From positions 1 through 22,895 of the forward strand of contig JAICKM010000020.1 in the NCBI GenBank assembly GCA_025927935.1: 22,895 bases of DNA. The letters run 5' to 3'. The position numbers were made by a program, and so were the translations under genes. The notes beneath the pieces were generated by a model. It had not been told where the DNA came from and ran no database searches. It worked only from the letters and a program-made list of their open reading frames with translations. Below, piece after piece: positions 1 to 7,165 of the stretch (positions are counted from its first letter, which is position 1; the number at the start of each line of letters is the position of its first letter). Origin of the DNA: Chloroflexia bacterium. Its GTDB lineage: Bacteria > Chloroflexota > Chloroflexia > QHBQ01 > JADMIH01.

Positions 1-239
1 ACTCACGATCTGTGAGCATCGCCGCCGCGTCCATCGTCGCCAAAGTGGCCCGTGACGCGCTCATGGATGCCTACCACACCTGCTGGCCCGCCTACCGCTT
101 TGACGAAAACAAAGGCTACGGCACCCCCGCGCATCTGCACGCGCTCGTGCAGCATGGCCCGACCCCCCAACACCGCTGCTCCTTCGACCCGCTCCGCAGC
201 CTGCTGCCCGCGCAGGCCACGCCCGGCGCCCGCCCATGA
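1..239 (+). CDS. rnhB: Ribonuclease HII, 3' end (partial)
   Basis: RNase HII cuts the RNA strand of RNA-DNA hybrids and starts removal of ribonucleotides misincorporated in DNA; it acts in the cytoplasm. Only the last 78 codons are present, and the reading frame enters from the left edge at base 3. The visible part has the family's C-terminal signature: [14 protein letters not shown], then a Tyr-rich stretch, [13 protein letters not shown], and a [13 protein letters not shown] tail (family form HKGYGTxxH...GPxxxHRxSF). The catalytic Asp/Glu residues of the N-terminal half lie outside the window. The stop codon overlaps the start of the next gene in an ATGA, so the two are probably translated together. 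rnhB followed by yraN is a widespread gene order, which supports both calls. Confidence 0.93.
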   Translation, partial: SRSVSIAAASIVAKVARDALMDAYHTCWPAYRFDENKGYGTPAHLHALVQHGPTPQHRCSFDPLRSLLPAQATPGARP

Positions 240-637
240 TGGGCCGCCGCGCGCTGGGCCGCCAGGGCGAAGCGCTGGCCGCCGCCTACTTGCAAGCGCA
301 GGGCCTCGTCATCCGCGACGCCAACTGGCGGCCCACCGGCACCGATCTGGCCCCGCTGCTGCGCGGCGAGCTGGACCTGGTGGCGATGGATGGCGACATG
401 GTGGTGTTTGTCGAAGTCCGTAGCCGCCGGGGCACGCCCGGCCTGGCCGAAGAGTCCGTCACCCCGGCCAAGCGTCGGCAGGTCCTCGCCCTGGCGCGCG
501 CCTACCTCGCTACCCACGATCTGCACGAGGAGCAAGTGGCCTGGCGCGTCGATGTGCTGGCGCTGCACTTTACCGCCGCATCCGCACCCACCATCAACTG
601 GCTACCCGGCGCGGTGGACGCGGAAGCATCGTGGTAG
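236..637 (+). CDS. yraN: YraN/UPF0102 family endonuclease-like protein
   Basis: This 133-residue protein belongs to the UPF0102 (YraN) family, which has a restriction-endonuclease-like fold; its cellular role is not firmly established, though links to recombination or DNA processing have been proposed. Seen here: an N-terminal [16 protein letters not shown] helix, the core GELDLVA at residues 44-50 (family GEIDLIA) and VFVEVRSR at 57-64 (family VFVEVKxR), which give the acidic and basic residues of a PD-(D/E)xK-like site. The length is near the family norm of about 120 residues; a short insertion before GELD and a longer tail explain the excess. The start ATG overlaps the rnhB stop (ATGA) and has no convincing ribosome binding site of its own, so translational coupling is likely. 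A second ATG follows directly and could equally be used. Confidence 0.92.
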   Translation: MMGRRALGRQGEALAAAYLQAQGLVIRDANWRPTGTDLAPLLRGELDLVAMDGDMVVFVEVRSRRGTPGLAEESVTPAKRRQVLALARAYLATHDLHEEQVAWRVDVLALHFTAASAPTINWLPGAVDAEASW

Positions 638-695
638 GCCGCCCAGCAGAGCGACCGGGATCGCGCTCCGACAGCCGTTCATAAACGACAATTAC

Positions 696-772
696 GCACC
701 GCGCAGGCGCGAAGGGCGCGAAGAATTACACTCATATGAAGAACCTTCGCGTGCTTCGTTCCTGCGCGGTGC
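696..772. repeat. Palindromic repeat element, two-part hairpin
   Basis: The outer arms GCACCGCGCAGG (696-707) and CCTGCGCGGTGC (761-772) are perfect 12-base inverted repeats. The inner arms CGCGAAGG (708-715) and CCTTCGCG (744-751) add 8 more pairs, with a 9-base bulge (752-760) on the right side and a 28-base loop. The wording (GCGCGAAGGGCGCGAAGAAT...CTTCGCG) resembles dispersed 'cgcgaag' palindromes that I recall from many bacterial genomes. It lies about 60 bases after yraN and just before the promoter at 802, so it may also act as an RNA 3'-end structure, though no U-tract follows. Confidence 0.6.
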
Positions 773-801
773 ATTGATGCATCGATATCAGTCGCGCCGC
801 A

Positions 802-830
802 TTGACAATCCCGCCCGTGCCCGATATAAT
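802..830 (+). promoter_or_regulatory. Perfect sigma70-type promoter
   Basis: TTGACA (802-807), a 17-base spacer and TATAAT (825-830) match the housekeeping consensus at every position. Transcription would begin near 837. The first convincing gene downstream starts at 1290, so the leader would be about 450 nt, unless the promoter serves an unrecognised small RNA. Confidence 0.75.
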
Positions 831-1224
831 TTCGGACACTGGAAAGGAAGATCAGGCGGTTCCGGCGGCCCCCGATTTTGTGCCTTTTTTGTGTCTTGCC
901 GCCATCATTCCCCGCCCCGGCCCCCGTTCTACTCCCTGAGCAGCGATTCTACCAGCCCTGGTATCATCATATTATGTTAATCAACATTCGATTTAGAGCA
1001 GTTTTAGCAGTATTGTAAGATCATAGATCCCGGTCTGTTCATCATTCGTACAGCAGGCGGGCCTACAATAGGGGCACACAGTGGGGCGGATGGGCGCCAG
1101 TGCTGTGGGGTGCCCTCTGGGCGCTAAGCTGACCCGATTTGGCGCGACTCGATGGGGCACGCTACGCGGCCACGGACGACAGTCCCCGGCACCGCGCAGC
1201 TAAGGAGGTGAGGTCCCCGAATCG

Positions 1225-1293
1225 ATGCCGCATTCGGGCCATCGCAACAACGTTCAACGATTCATCCTCATGACGGAGGGCGCCAAACGATGA
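1225..1293 (+). CDS. Possible 22-codon leader peptide (uORF)
   Basis: A short frame, [22 protein letters not shown], starts with ATG at 1225 and its stop TGA overlaps the start of the next gene as ATGA (1290-1293). A strong Shine-Dalgarno-like TAAGGAGGT lies at 1201-1209, 15 bases upstream, which is longer than usual. The ATG sits in the loop of a perfect 7-bp hairpin, CCCGAAT (1216-1222) pairing with ATTCGGG (1232-1238). The peptide matches nothing I recognise. It may be chance, or a coupled leader controlling the secreted protein downstream. Confidence 0.3.
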   Translation: MPHSGHRNNVQRFILMTEGAKR

Positions 1294-3365
1294 CTAAAAG
1301 TACACATAAAGCCATAATCGCCGTTCTAGGATTGCTCCTCCTGGCTATTGCGGTCCCCATGTCCACCCAGGCGGAGCGGGCGAACACGCCACCCAAGCCC
1401 CGTGAAGAGGCGCCCAAGGCGGTCCCCTTCGCGGTCGGGGATGTGTTTGCCGGCATCGGCGCGGGGCACATCTCTCAATACCGGCCCTTCACCGCGACCA
1501 TCGGCGCCAACCTCGTCGCCGACCTGAACACCGGAAGCGGCTCTGATGAACAGACCGGGATGTGTTTCGACACCGTCGGGAACCTGTACTCCACTAACCA
1601 CTACGCCAGCACGATGAGCCGGTTCAACAACCTCGGTGTGCTCATCAACCCGGTGTGGGCCAGCGGGTTCCAGTACTTCCCTGAGAGCTGTGTGCAGGAT
1701 CGGAACGGTAATTTCTACGTGGGCGAGGTCTCTCCGGTTGGTACGTCGAACGCGCCCAACCGCTTGCGGAAGTTCGATGCTAATGGTGGCCAACTCGCGG
1801 CATACAACGCGGATAAAGATAACCGCGGCATCGACTGGATCGATCTCGCCAGCGACAACTGCACCATCTACTACACGTCCGAGAGTGATATCATCATGCG
1901 CTTTAATGTCTGCACGAACACGCAGATCAACGGCAACGGCCTGCCACCGAATAATAGCCCACCCTGGGTGGCGGGTCTCGACTCAGTCCCTGGCTTGCCC
2001 GGCGTGTGCTACGCGTTGCGCATTCGCCAGAACGGCGAAATTATGGTGACATGCCGCTATCACGTCTATCGGCTGGACGCCAACGGCGCCATCCTCCAGA
2101 GCTATCCAATCCCGGCCAACGAACCGTCCAATGTTCGGATGTTCGCCATGAACCTCGATCCTGATCAACTCCACTTCTGGACGGCTGTCTACGAGAACGG
2201 CGACATCTACAAGTTTAACATCGCCACCGGCGCCATCGTCAATCGGTTTACGGCGCCGGGCATCGGTTCGCAACACTTGATGTCCGGCCTGGCGGTCTAT
2301 GGGGAACCCCGCGCAGTGGCAACCCCGACGAGTACGCCCACCAGTACATCGACCAGTACGCCGGTTCAGACCGCGACGGGTACGAGCACAGCGGTGGTCT
2401 CTACTGCCACTGCTACCGCAACCCCCACCGCCGGTGGGCCGACCGCGACCGTGACGCCGACCCTCTGCGTCAACGATGTCTGTTCGGGGACCAACACCCC
2501 TACCACCACAGCTACCGCGACCCGCACGCCGACCCGGACCGGCACGCCGGCGGCGACGAACACGCCGACCCAGACCCGTACGGCGACGCGCACGGCGACG
2601 AATACGCCGGTTACGACCGGTACGGCGACGCGCACGGCGACCAACACGCCGACCAGCACGCGCCCGCCGACCAACACACCGACGAATACGCCGACCGGCA
2701 CGCGCCCGCCGACCAATACAGCGACCAACACACCAACCGAGACGCCTGTTGGCAAGGGCACACCGACGAACACGCCGACCGAGACGCCCGTTGGCACGCA
2801 CACACCAACGAGGACGCCAACCGAGACGCCCGTTGGTACCCGCACGCCGACCCGGACGCCAACCGAGACGCCTGTTGGCACGCACACACCGACTAAGACG
2901 CCGACCAAGACGCCGGTTGCCGGGACGCGCACGCCGACCAAGACGCCGACTCGCGTACCAACCGCGACCCGGACCCCGGTCACGTGCAGTATCTGCAACC
3001 TCTATATCCCAGATGTGAATATCGAGTGCAATGCAGACGGCACCGTCCACTGGAGCGCGGTGGTGCGCAACAACGCGAGTTGCACGGCCGTCTCGCCATG
3101 GCGCGTACAGTTGCAGAGCCAGCGCAACTACGGCTCGTTCAACACGGTCCAGACCCAGACCGGCAATGGGACCTTCCCACCGGGCGATACCTTGCTGGAA
3201 GGGGACTTCTGCGCTACCTTCGGCCCTGATGTAACCTTTATCCGTGTCGCCTTCGCGCTGACCAGCGACGATACGGCCTGCAACCCCGATCCGTATTCGG
3301 GAATGATCCCGCCGTGTAGCAATCCTGGCGGGTGCAGTGCCGCACCGGGCAAGGTGCAAAAGTAG
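1290..3365 (+). CDS. Secreted protein: propeller-like domain, Thr-Pro linker, Cys-rich C-terminal domain
   Basis: This 691-residue protein is exported: residues 1-28 form a signal peptide (basic start, hydrophobic [13 protein letters not shown], then STQA before the likely cut). Residues about 50-335 have repeating blades of the form 'DxxGNLYxxN', '[11 protein letters not shown]', 'RLDANGAIL' and 'IYKFNIATG', suggesting a six- or seven-bladed NHL/SMP-30-like beta propeller. Residues about 343-563 are a Thr-Pro linker containing five near-identical 14-15-residue repeats ([14 protein letters not shown]). Residues 564-691 have eight cysteines and a beta-rich pattern reminiscent of CARDB-type domains. 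There is no SLH, LPXTG or transmembrane anchor. The start is supported by GGAGG at 1275-1279, ten bases upstream. The gene ends at a strong terminator and so is its own unit. Function is unknown; a surface or secreted binding protein is the best guess. Confidence 0.85.
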   Translation: MTKSTHKAIIAVLGLLLLAIAVPMSTQAERANTPPKPREEAPKAVPFAVGDVFAGIGAGHISQYRPFTATIGANLVADLNTGSGSDEQTGMCFDTVGNLYSTNHYASTMSRFNNLGVLINPVWASGFQYFPESCVQDRNGNFYVGEVSPVGTSNAPNRLRKFDANGGQLAAYNADKDNRGIDWIDLASDNCTIYYTSESDIIMRFNVCTNTQINGNGLPPNNSPPWVAGLDSVPGLPGVCYALRIRQNGEIMVTCRYHVYRLDANGAILQSYPIPANEPSNVRMFAMNLDPDQLHFWTAVYENGDIYKFNIATGAIVNRFTAPGIGSQHLMSGLAVYGEPRAVATPTSTPTSTSTSTPVQTATGTSTAVVSTATATATPTAGGPTATVTPTLCVNDVCSGTNTPTTTATATRTPTRTGTPAATNTPTQTRTATRTATNTPVTTGTATRTATNTPTSTRPPTNTPTNTPTGTRPPTNTATNTPTETPVGKGTPTNTPTETPVGTHTPTRTPTETPVGTRTPTRTPTETPVGTHTPTKTPTKTPVAGTRTPTKTPTRVPTATRTPVTCSICNLYIPDVNIECNADGTVHWSAVVRNNASCTAVSPWRVQLQSQRNYGSFNTVQTQTGNGTFPPGDTLLEGDFCATFGPDVTFIRVAFALTSDDTACNPDPYSGMIPPCSNPGGCSAAPGKVQK
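2718..2930 (+). repeat. In-gene tandem repeat, 42-bp unit, five copies
   Basis: Four 42-base units (2718-2759, 2760-2801, 2802-2843, 2844-2885) and one 45-base unit (2886-2930) encode 14-15-residue Thr-Pro-Glu-Val-Gly blocks of the linker. The unit length is a multiple of three, so copy-number change would keep the frame. Differences between copies are mostly at third codon positions. Confidence 0.85.
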
Positions 3366-3390
3366 CCCGGACGGACTGAGACAAGCGCAA

Positions 3391-3426
3391 GGCGGGGTTC
3401 GGCAAGATGCCGAACCCCGCCTTTTT
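3391..3426 (+). terminator. Strong Rho-independent terminator
   Basis: A perfect 14-bp stem, GGCGGGGTTCGGCA (3391-3404) with TGCCGAACCCCGCC (3408-3421), has a 3-base loop and is followed directly by TTTTT. It lies 26 bases after the stop of the Thr-Pro-linker protein and separates it from the carboxypeptidase gene. Confidence 0.93.
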
Positions 3427-3469
3427 GTGGCTTCCCGCCTGATTTCGCGCTGCGAGCAGGCGATATTGC

Positions 3470-3498
3470 TTGCAGCCGGCGCCTGCTTCTGCTACACT
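3470..3498 (+). promoter_or_regulatory. Probable promoter of the carboxypeptidase gene
   Basis: TTGCAG (3470-3475) and TACACT (3493-3498) are 17 bases apart and lie after the preceding terminator and about 135 bases before the start codon at 3633. Each hexamer has four matches to the consensus. Confidence 0.5.
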
Positions 3499-3632
3499 CT
3501 AACGGCATCGCGCGCAATTCCACGCAAATTTTCACGGCCACCGCTCAGTATCCGCATGCCAGGATAGGCAAGGGCACGCCGGATCGGCGGGATGGGCCGA
3601 GGGGACCTGACTTCATGGGAAGGAATGAATCT

Positions 3633-6185
3633 ATGCTTTCGCGCTCGCGTCTCCTGTCTGTACTCGCCACGCTGGCCGCGCTGGGTATGATCCTGGGCGG
3701 CTACGGCGGCCCCGGCCCGGTCACGGCGGCCTTTAGCGCACCTCCGGCGGAGGCCCCCCGGCCGGAGGTGCTGGTGATCCACCTCTTCTTCCACGATACC
3801 GCCGAGCGCGACCGGCTGGCGACCACGTGGGGCGCCGACGAAGAGGCGACCGGAGGCGGCTATCTGACCGTCTGGGCGGACAGGGCCACCTACAACGCCA
3901 TGCTGGCCCAGAGCCTGCGCGTCGAGATCGACCAGGCCGCTACCCGCCAGGCCAACACGTCCAACTCCTCCGGGCTAAACAGCCCCAGCACCTTCTATGG
4001 CGGCTACAAGACGGTGGAAGAGATGCAGACGTTTCTCGATCAAAAAGTCGCCGCTTACCCGACCCTGGCCGCCACGGTGGATGTGGGCAATTCGTGGTGC
4101 AAGGACCATCCCGGCGCCTGCACGCGGCCCACGGCCTTCAACGGCTATGATCTGCTGGCCCTGCACATCACCAACCAGGCCATCCCCGGCCCGAAGCCGG
4201 TGTTCTGGTACGACGCGGGCATCCACGCGCGGGAGATCGCCACGCCCGAAGTCGCCATGCGCTTCATCAACTGGCTGCTGGACAACTACAACACCGACCC
4301 CGACGCCCACTGGTTGGTCGACTACCACGACATCTGGGTGATGCCGATGCTCAACCCCGATGGGCACCATATCGTCGAGGATGGCGGCGGGGGCAGCAGC
4401 CCCTACTATCAGCGGAAAAACGCGGATAACGACGACGGCTGCACGACCTGGCCGCCCAGCAGCAGCAATCACTTCGGCACCGACCTCAACCGCAACTTCC
4501 CCTTCCTGTGGGCGTGCTGCGGCGGGTCCGGCAGTTACGCCTGCGGCGAAACCTATCACGGGCCGTCCGCCGGATCGGAGGTCGAAGTGCAATATGTGAT
4601 GAACAAGATCCGCGAACTGATCCCCGACCAGCGCGGCCCGCAACCGACCGATGCCGCGCCCATCACCACCACGGGTGTTATCCAGAGTATGCACTCTTTC
4701 GCCGGACTCAACCTCTTCCCCTGGGGCTATACGACGACCTATGCCCCCAATCGCGCCGACCTACTTAACATCGGCGCACACATGAGCGCGTTAAATGCCG
4801 GAGGCAACGGCTACCGATACGGCCAGCCGCCGGAAGTCCTCTACGGCGTGGACGGCGACTCGCTGACCTGGGGCTACGGCGAGCTAGGGGCAGCAGCCTA
4901 TACCACCGAGCTAAACGGTTCGTCCTTCTTCCCGGCCTATTCCACGGTCGATACAAGCTGGAACGAGAACAAGGGCATGCTCACCTACCTGGCGAAGATC
5001 GCGCGCACCCCGTACCTCACCACGCGCGGGCCGGACACCAACGGTCCCACCATCAGCGGGGGCGGGGCGGCGCAGGACATACCGGCAAACCTCAGCGCGA
5101 CCATCAACTATTCCTGGGCCGGCAACACCTACCAGCAGAACGTGGCCGCAGCCGAGTACTATATCGACACGCCGCCCTGGGCCGGGGGCACCCCCGCCGC
5201 CATGACCCCCACCGACGGCGCCTTTAACGCCCCCACCGAGGCCGCGCAGGCGGCGATTGATACGACAGGGCTGGCCGTGGGCCGCCATATCGTGTTCGTG
5301 CGCGGGCGTGGCGCCAACCCCTACTCCGGCTTCCCAAGCTGGGGCCCGGTTTCAGCCGTCTTTCTGGACGTGAGTCCGTCCCTCGGCACAGCCACGTCCA
5401 CGGTGGCGCCGGTCGCCACGCATACCGCCACCGCCACGGCGGGTACAGGCGGCACGCCGTCCGCCACGCCGGCCGGCACAGCCGTCGCCACGGCCACGCC
5501 GGGCGCCAGCGCGACAGCCGTGGCGCCGAGCGCCACCGCCACGGCGACGGTCACGGAAACGCCCTGTGCCATCACCTTTACCGACGTGAGCACGGAGTAC
5601 TTTGCCGCGCCGGTGCGCTACCTGGCCTGTCACGGTATCATCTCGGGCTACAGCAACGGCGACGGCACCCTGAGCTACCGCCCCAATAACCCGACGACGC
5701 GCGGCCAGATGGTCAAGATCATGGTCAACGCCTTTGGCGTGCCGCAGAGCACACCGGCTACGCCCACATTCGTGGACGTTCCGCCTGCACACCCGTTCTA
5801 CCGCTACATCGAAGCTGCCGCCGCCGCGGGCATTGTCAGCGGGTATACCTGCGGCGCGCCCGGCGAACCGTGCCCAGGGGCCTACTTCCGCCCGAATAAC
5901 GACGTGACGCGCGGACAACTCTCGAAGATCGTCGTCAACACGGCGGGCTGGGCGCTGCTGGATCCGCCCGTGGCGCACTTCCGCGACGTGCCGCCGGGGA
6001 GCGTGTTCTACCCGTTCGTGGAGACGGCCGTGTGCCGGGGGCTGGTCACGGGTTACGATTGCGGCCCCGGCTGCTATGAGTTCCGCCCGGCCAACAACGC
6101 CACGCGCGGCCAGATCGCCAAGATCGCCTATAACGCGATTACCGGCGCGCAAGCCTGCGCCACGGCCACGCCCGCGGCGCGCTAA
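3633..6185 (+). CDS. Secreted M14 zinc carboxypeptidase with three SLH domains
   Basis: This surface metallopeptidase of about 850 residues should remove C-terminal residues from peptides. The start at 3633 is chosen because GGGAAGGA lies 8 bases upstream and the signal peptide begins there; an in-frame ATG at 3615 lacks such a site. After a signal peptide (about 1-35) and a possible propeptide, the M14 domain (about 110-460) keeps the zinc ligands H198 and E201 (in HAREIATPE) and H354 (in SMHSF), the substrate-binding N286-R287 (DLNRNF), a tyrosine in WGY at 415 and the catalytic E426 (YTTELN), so it looks active. A beta-rich segment, a Thr/Ala linker (about 586-643) and three SLH domains (about 645-840, each with the xRGQ motif) follow; SLH domains bind cell-wall polysaccharide and anchor proteins to the surface. 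It has its own promoter and probably forms a single-gene unit. Confidence 0.93.
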   Translation: MLSRSRLLSVLATLAALGMILGGYGGPGPVTAAFSAPPAEAPRPEVLVIHLFFHDTAERDRLATTWGADEEATGGGYLTVWADRATYNAMLAQSLRVEIDQAATRQANTSNSSGLNSPSTFYGGYKTVEEMQTFLDQKVAAYPTLAATVDVGNSWCKDHPGACTRPTAFNGYDLLALHITNQAIPGPKPVFWYDAGIHAREIATPEVAMRFINWLLDNYNTDPDAHWLVDYHDIWVMPMLNPDGHHIVEDGGGGSSPYYQRKNADNDDGCTTWPPSSSNHFGTDLNRNFPFLWACCGGSGSYACGETYHGPSAGSEVEVQYVMNKIRELIPDQRGPQPTDAAPITTTGVIQSMHSFAGLNLFPWGYTTTYAPNRADLLNIGAHMSALNAGGNGYRYGQPPEVLYGVDGDSLTWGYGELGAAAYTTELNGSSFFPAYSTVDTSWNENKGMLTYLAKIARTPYLTTRGPDTNGPTISGGGAAQDIPANLSATINYSWAGNTYQQNVAAAEYYIDTPPWAGGTPAAMTPTDGAFNAPTEAAQAAIDTTGLAVGRHIVFVRGRGANPYSGFPSWGPVSAVFLDVSPSLGTATSTVAPVATHTATATAGTGGTPSATPAGTAVATATPGASATAVAPSATATATVTETPCAITFTDVSTEYFAAPVRYLACHGIISGYSNGDGTLSYRPNNPTTRGQMVKIMVNAFGVPQSTPATPTFVDVPPAHPFYRYIEAAAAAGIVSGYTCGAPGEPCPGAYFRPNNDVTRGQLSKIVVNTAGWALLDPPVAHFRDVPPGSVFYPFVETAVCRGLVTGYDCGPGCYEFRPANNATRGQIAKIAYNAITGAQACATATPAAR

Positions 6186-6212
6186 CCGGCACTATTTATC
6201 GCTACCATCCGG

Positions 6213-6244
6213 CAGGGGTGGGCGGCGCGGTGCGCCCGCCCCTG
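6213..6244 (+). terminator. Weak terminator-like hairpin after the carboxypeptidase gene
   Basis: CAGGGGTGGGCG (6213-6224) can pair with CGCCCGCCCCTG (6233-6244), 12 bp with one G-U pair and an 8-base loop. No U-tract follows, so termination here is uncertain; it lies between the stop at 6185 and the murI promoter. Confidence 0.3.
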
Positions 6245-6257
6245 TGCCGTCTCGATC

Positions 6258-6287
6258 TTGACAAGGCGTGCCGGGGCACGGCATACT
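6258..6287 (+). promoter_or_regulatory. murI promoter
   Basis: A perfect TTGACA (6258-6263) and CATACT (6282-6287) are 18 bases apart. Transcription would begin near 6294, which rules out the long in-frame extension starting at 6218 and supports the GTG start at 6326. Confidence 0.65.
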
Positions 6288-6325
6288 GGCCTGGGACGCG
6301 CAGGGCGGCCCAGGAGACGCGCATA

Positions 6326-7165
6326 GTGGATAACGTGAGCAGCAACAGCACTCCGGCGGACGCACGTCGCAGGCCGCTTGGCGTATTCGACTCGGGGGTG
6401 GGCGGGCTATCTGTGGTAACGGAGCTACGCCGCCTGCTGCCGCACGAAGATATCGTCTACCTGGCCGATACGGCCAACTGTCCCTATGGCCCGCGGCCCG
6501 CCGCCGAGATTCGCGCGCTGGCCGAGCAAGCCACGGTGTTTCTGCTGAAGCAGGGCGCCAAGATGATCGTCGTGGCCTGCAACACGGCATCCGCGGCGGG
6601 GCTGGCGCCCCTGCGCGCCCGGCACGGCCCCGCCTTGCCCATCGTCGGCCTGGTGCCCGCGGTCAAACCGGCGGTCGCCCTCACCCGCTCAGGCACCATC
6701 GGCGTGCTGGCAACCCCGGCCACGTTAAGCGGCGCCCTGCTGGAGGAAGTCATCGCCCGCTTCGCCACGCCGGCCGGCGTGCGCGTGGTCAAGGACCCCG
6801 GTTGCGGGCTGGTGGAAGCCGTCGAAGCCGGCGCGCTCGACAACCCGGCCACCCAGGCCCTGCTTCAGCAGGCGCTGGAACCGCTGCTGGCGGCCGGCGC
6901 CGACGCGCTGGTCCTCGGCTGCACGCACTACCCGTTTCTGCGCGCCGGGATCGCCGCCCTGGTCGGGCCGTCCGTGGCCCTGGTCGACTCGGGCCTGGGC
7001 GTGGCCCGGCAAACCCACCGGCTATTGCAGGGGCAGGGCTGGGCCAATCCCGGCCCAGCGCCCGGCCGGCTGCAACTCTACACCAGCGGCAACCCGGCTC
7101 AGGTGGGGCCGGTCATACGCCGCTTACTCGGCAAGGAGCTGCCCGTATGCGCATCCTGGCGGTAG
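6326..7165 (+). CDS. murI: Glutamate racemase
   Basis: MurI interconverts L- and D-glutamate in the cytoplasm without a cofactor and supplies D-glutamate for peptidoglycan stem peptides. The sequence has the family's opening GVFDSGVGGLSVVTELRRLLP, the DTANCPYG motif (family DxxxxPYG), the first catalytic cysteine in VVACNTASA and the second in VLGCTHYPFL. The GTG start at 6326 gives 279 residues, close to the usual 260-280, and has AGGAGA 8 bases upstream; the frame is open further upstream, but that stretch contains the promoter. The 3' end overlaps the next gene by 19 bases, so the two form an operon. Confidence 0.95.
   Translation: MDNVSSNSTPADARRRPLGVFDSGVGGLSVVTELRRLLPHEDIVYLADTANCPYGPRPAAEIRALAEQATVFLLKQGAKMIVVACNTASAAGLAPLRARHGPALPIVGLVPAVKPAVALTRSGTIGVLATPATLSGALLEEVIARFATPAGVRVVKDPGCGLVEAVEAGALDNPATQALLQQALEPLLAAGADALVLGCTHYPFLRAGIAALVGPSVALVDSGLGVARQTHRLLQGQGWANPGPAPGRLQLYTSGNPAQVGPVIRRLLGKELPVCASWR

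Larger units (their letters stand above)
638..1289. other. Gene-free region: repeat, promoter and long leader
   Basis: These 650 bases hold no convincing gene larger than a possible 22-codon leader peptide. In order they contain a palindromic repeat (696-772), a perfect sigma70-type promoter (802-830), a T-run (about 884-890), a short inverted repeat TACCAG-CC-CTGGTA (950-963), an AT-rich island (about 964-1035) that might hold a second promoter, a GC-rich stretch with several short potential hairpins (about 1075-1200), and a strong Shine-Dalgarno-like TAAGGAGGT (1201-1209) ahead of the leader ORF. Confidence 0.7.

Noticed and set aside
1061..1069. TACAAT as a -10 element of a second promoter
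   Set aside because: No acceptable -35 sequence 16-19 bases upstream.
1075..1200. Cyclic di-GMP (GEMM) or other known riboswitch in the leader
   Set aside because: Short hairpins and a GACA tetraloop can be drawn, but the conserved family motifs are not present by eye.
2718..2930. CRISPR-like array
   Set aside because: The repeats are directly joined, in frame and translated into a Thr-Pro linker; there are no spacers.
1983..3359. 458-codon - strand frame, and another at 2366-2998, opposite the Thr-Pro linker
   Set aside because: They read the tandem repeats backwards ([13 protein letters not shown] or Arg-rich runs); low complexity and no start context.
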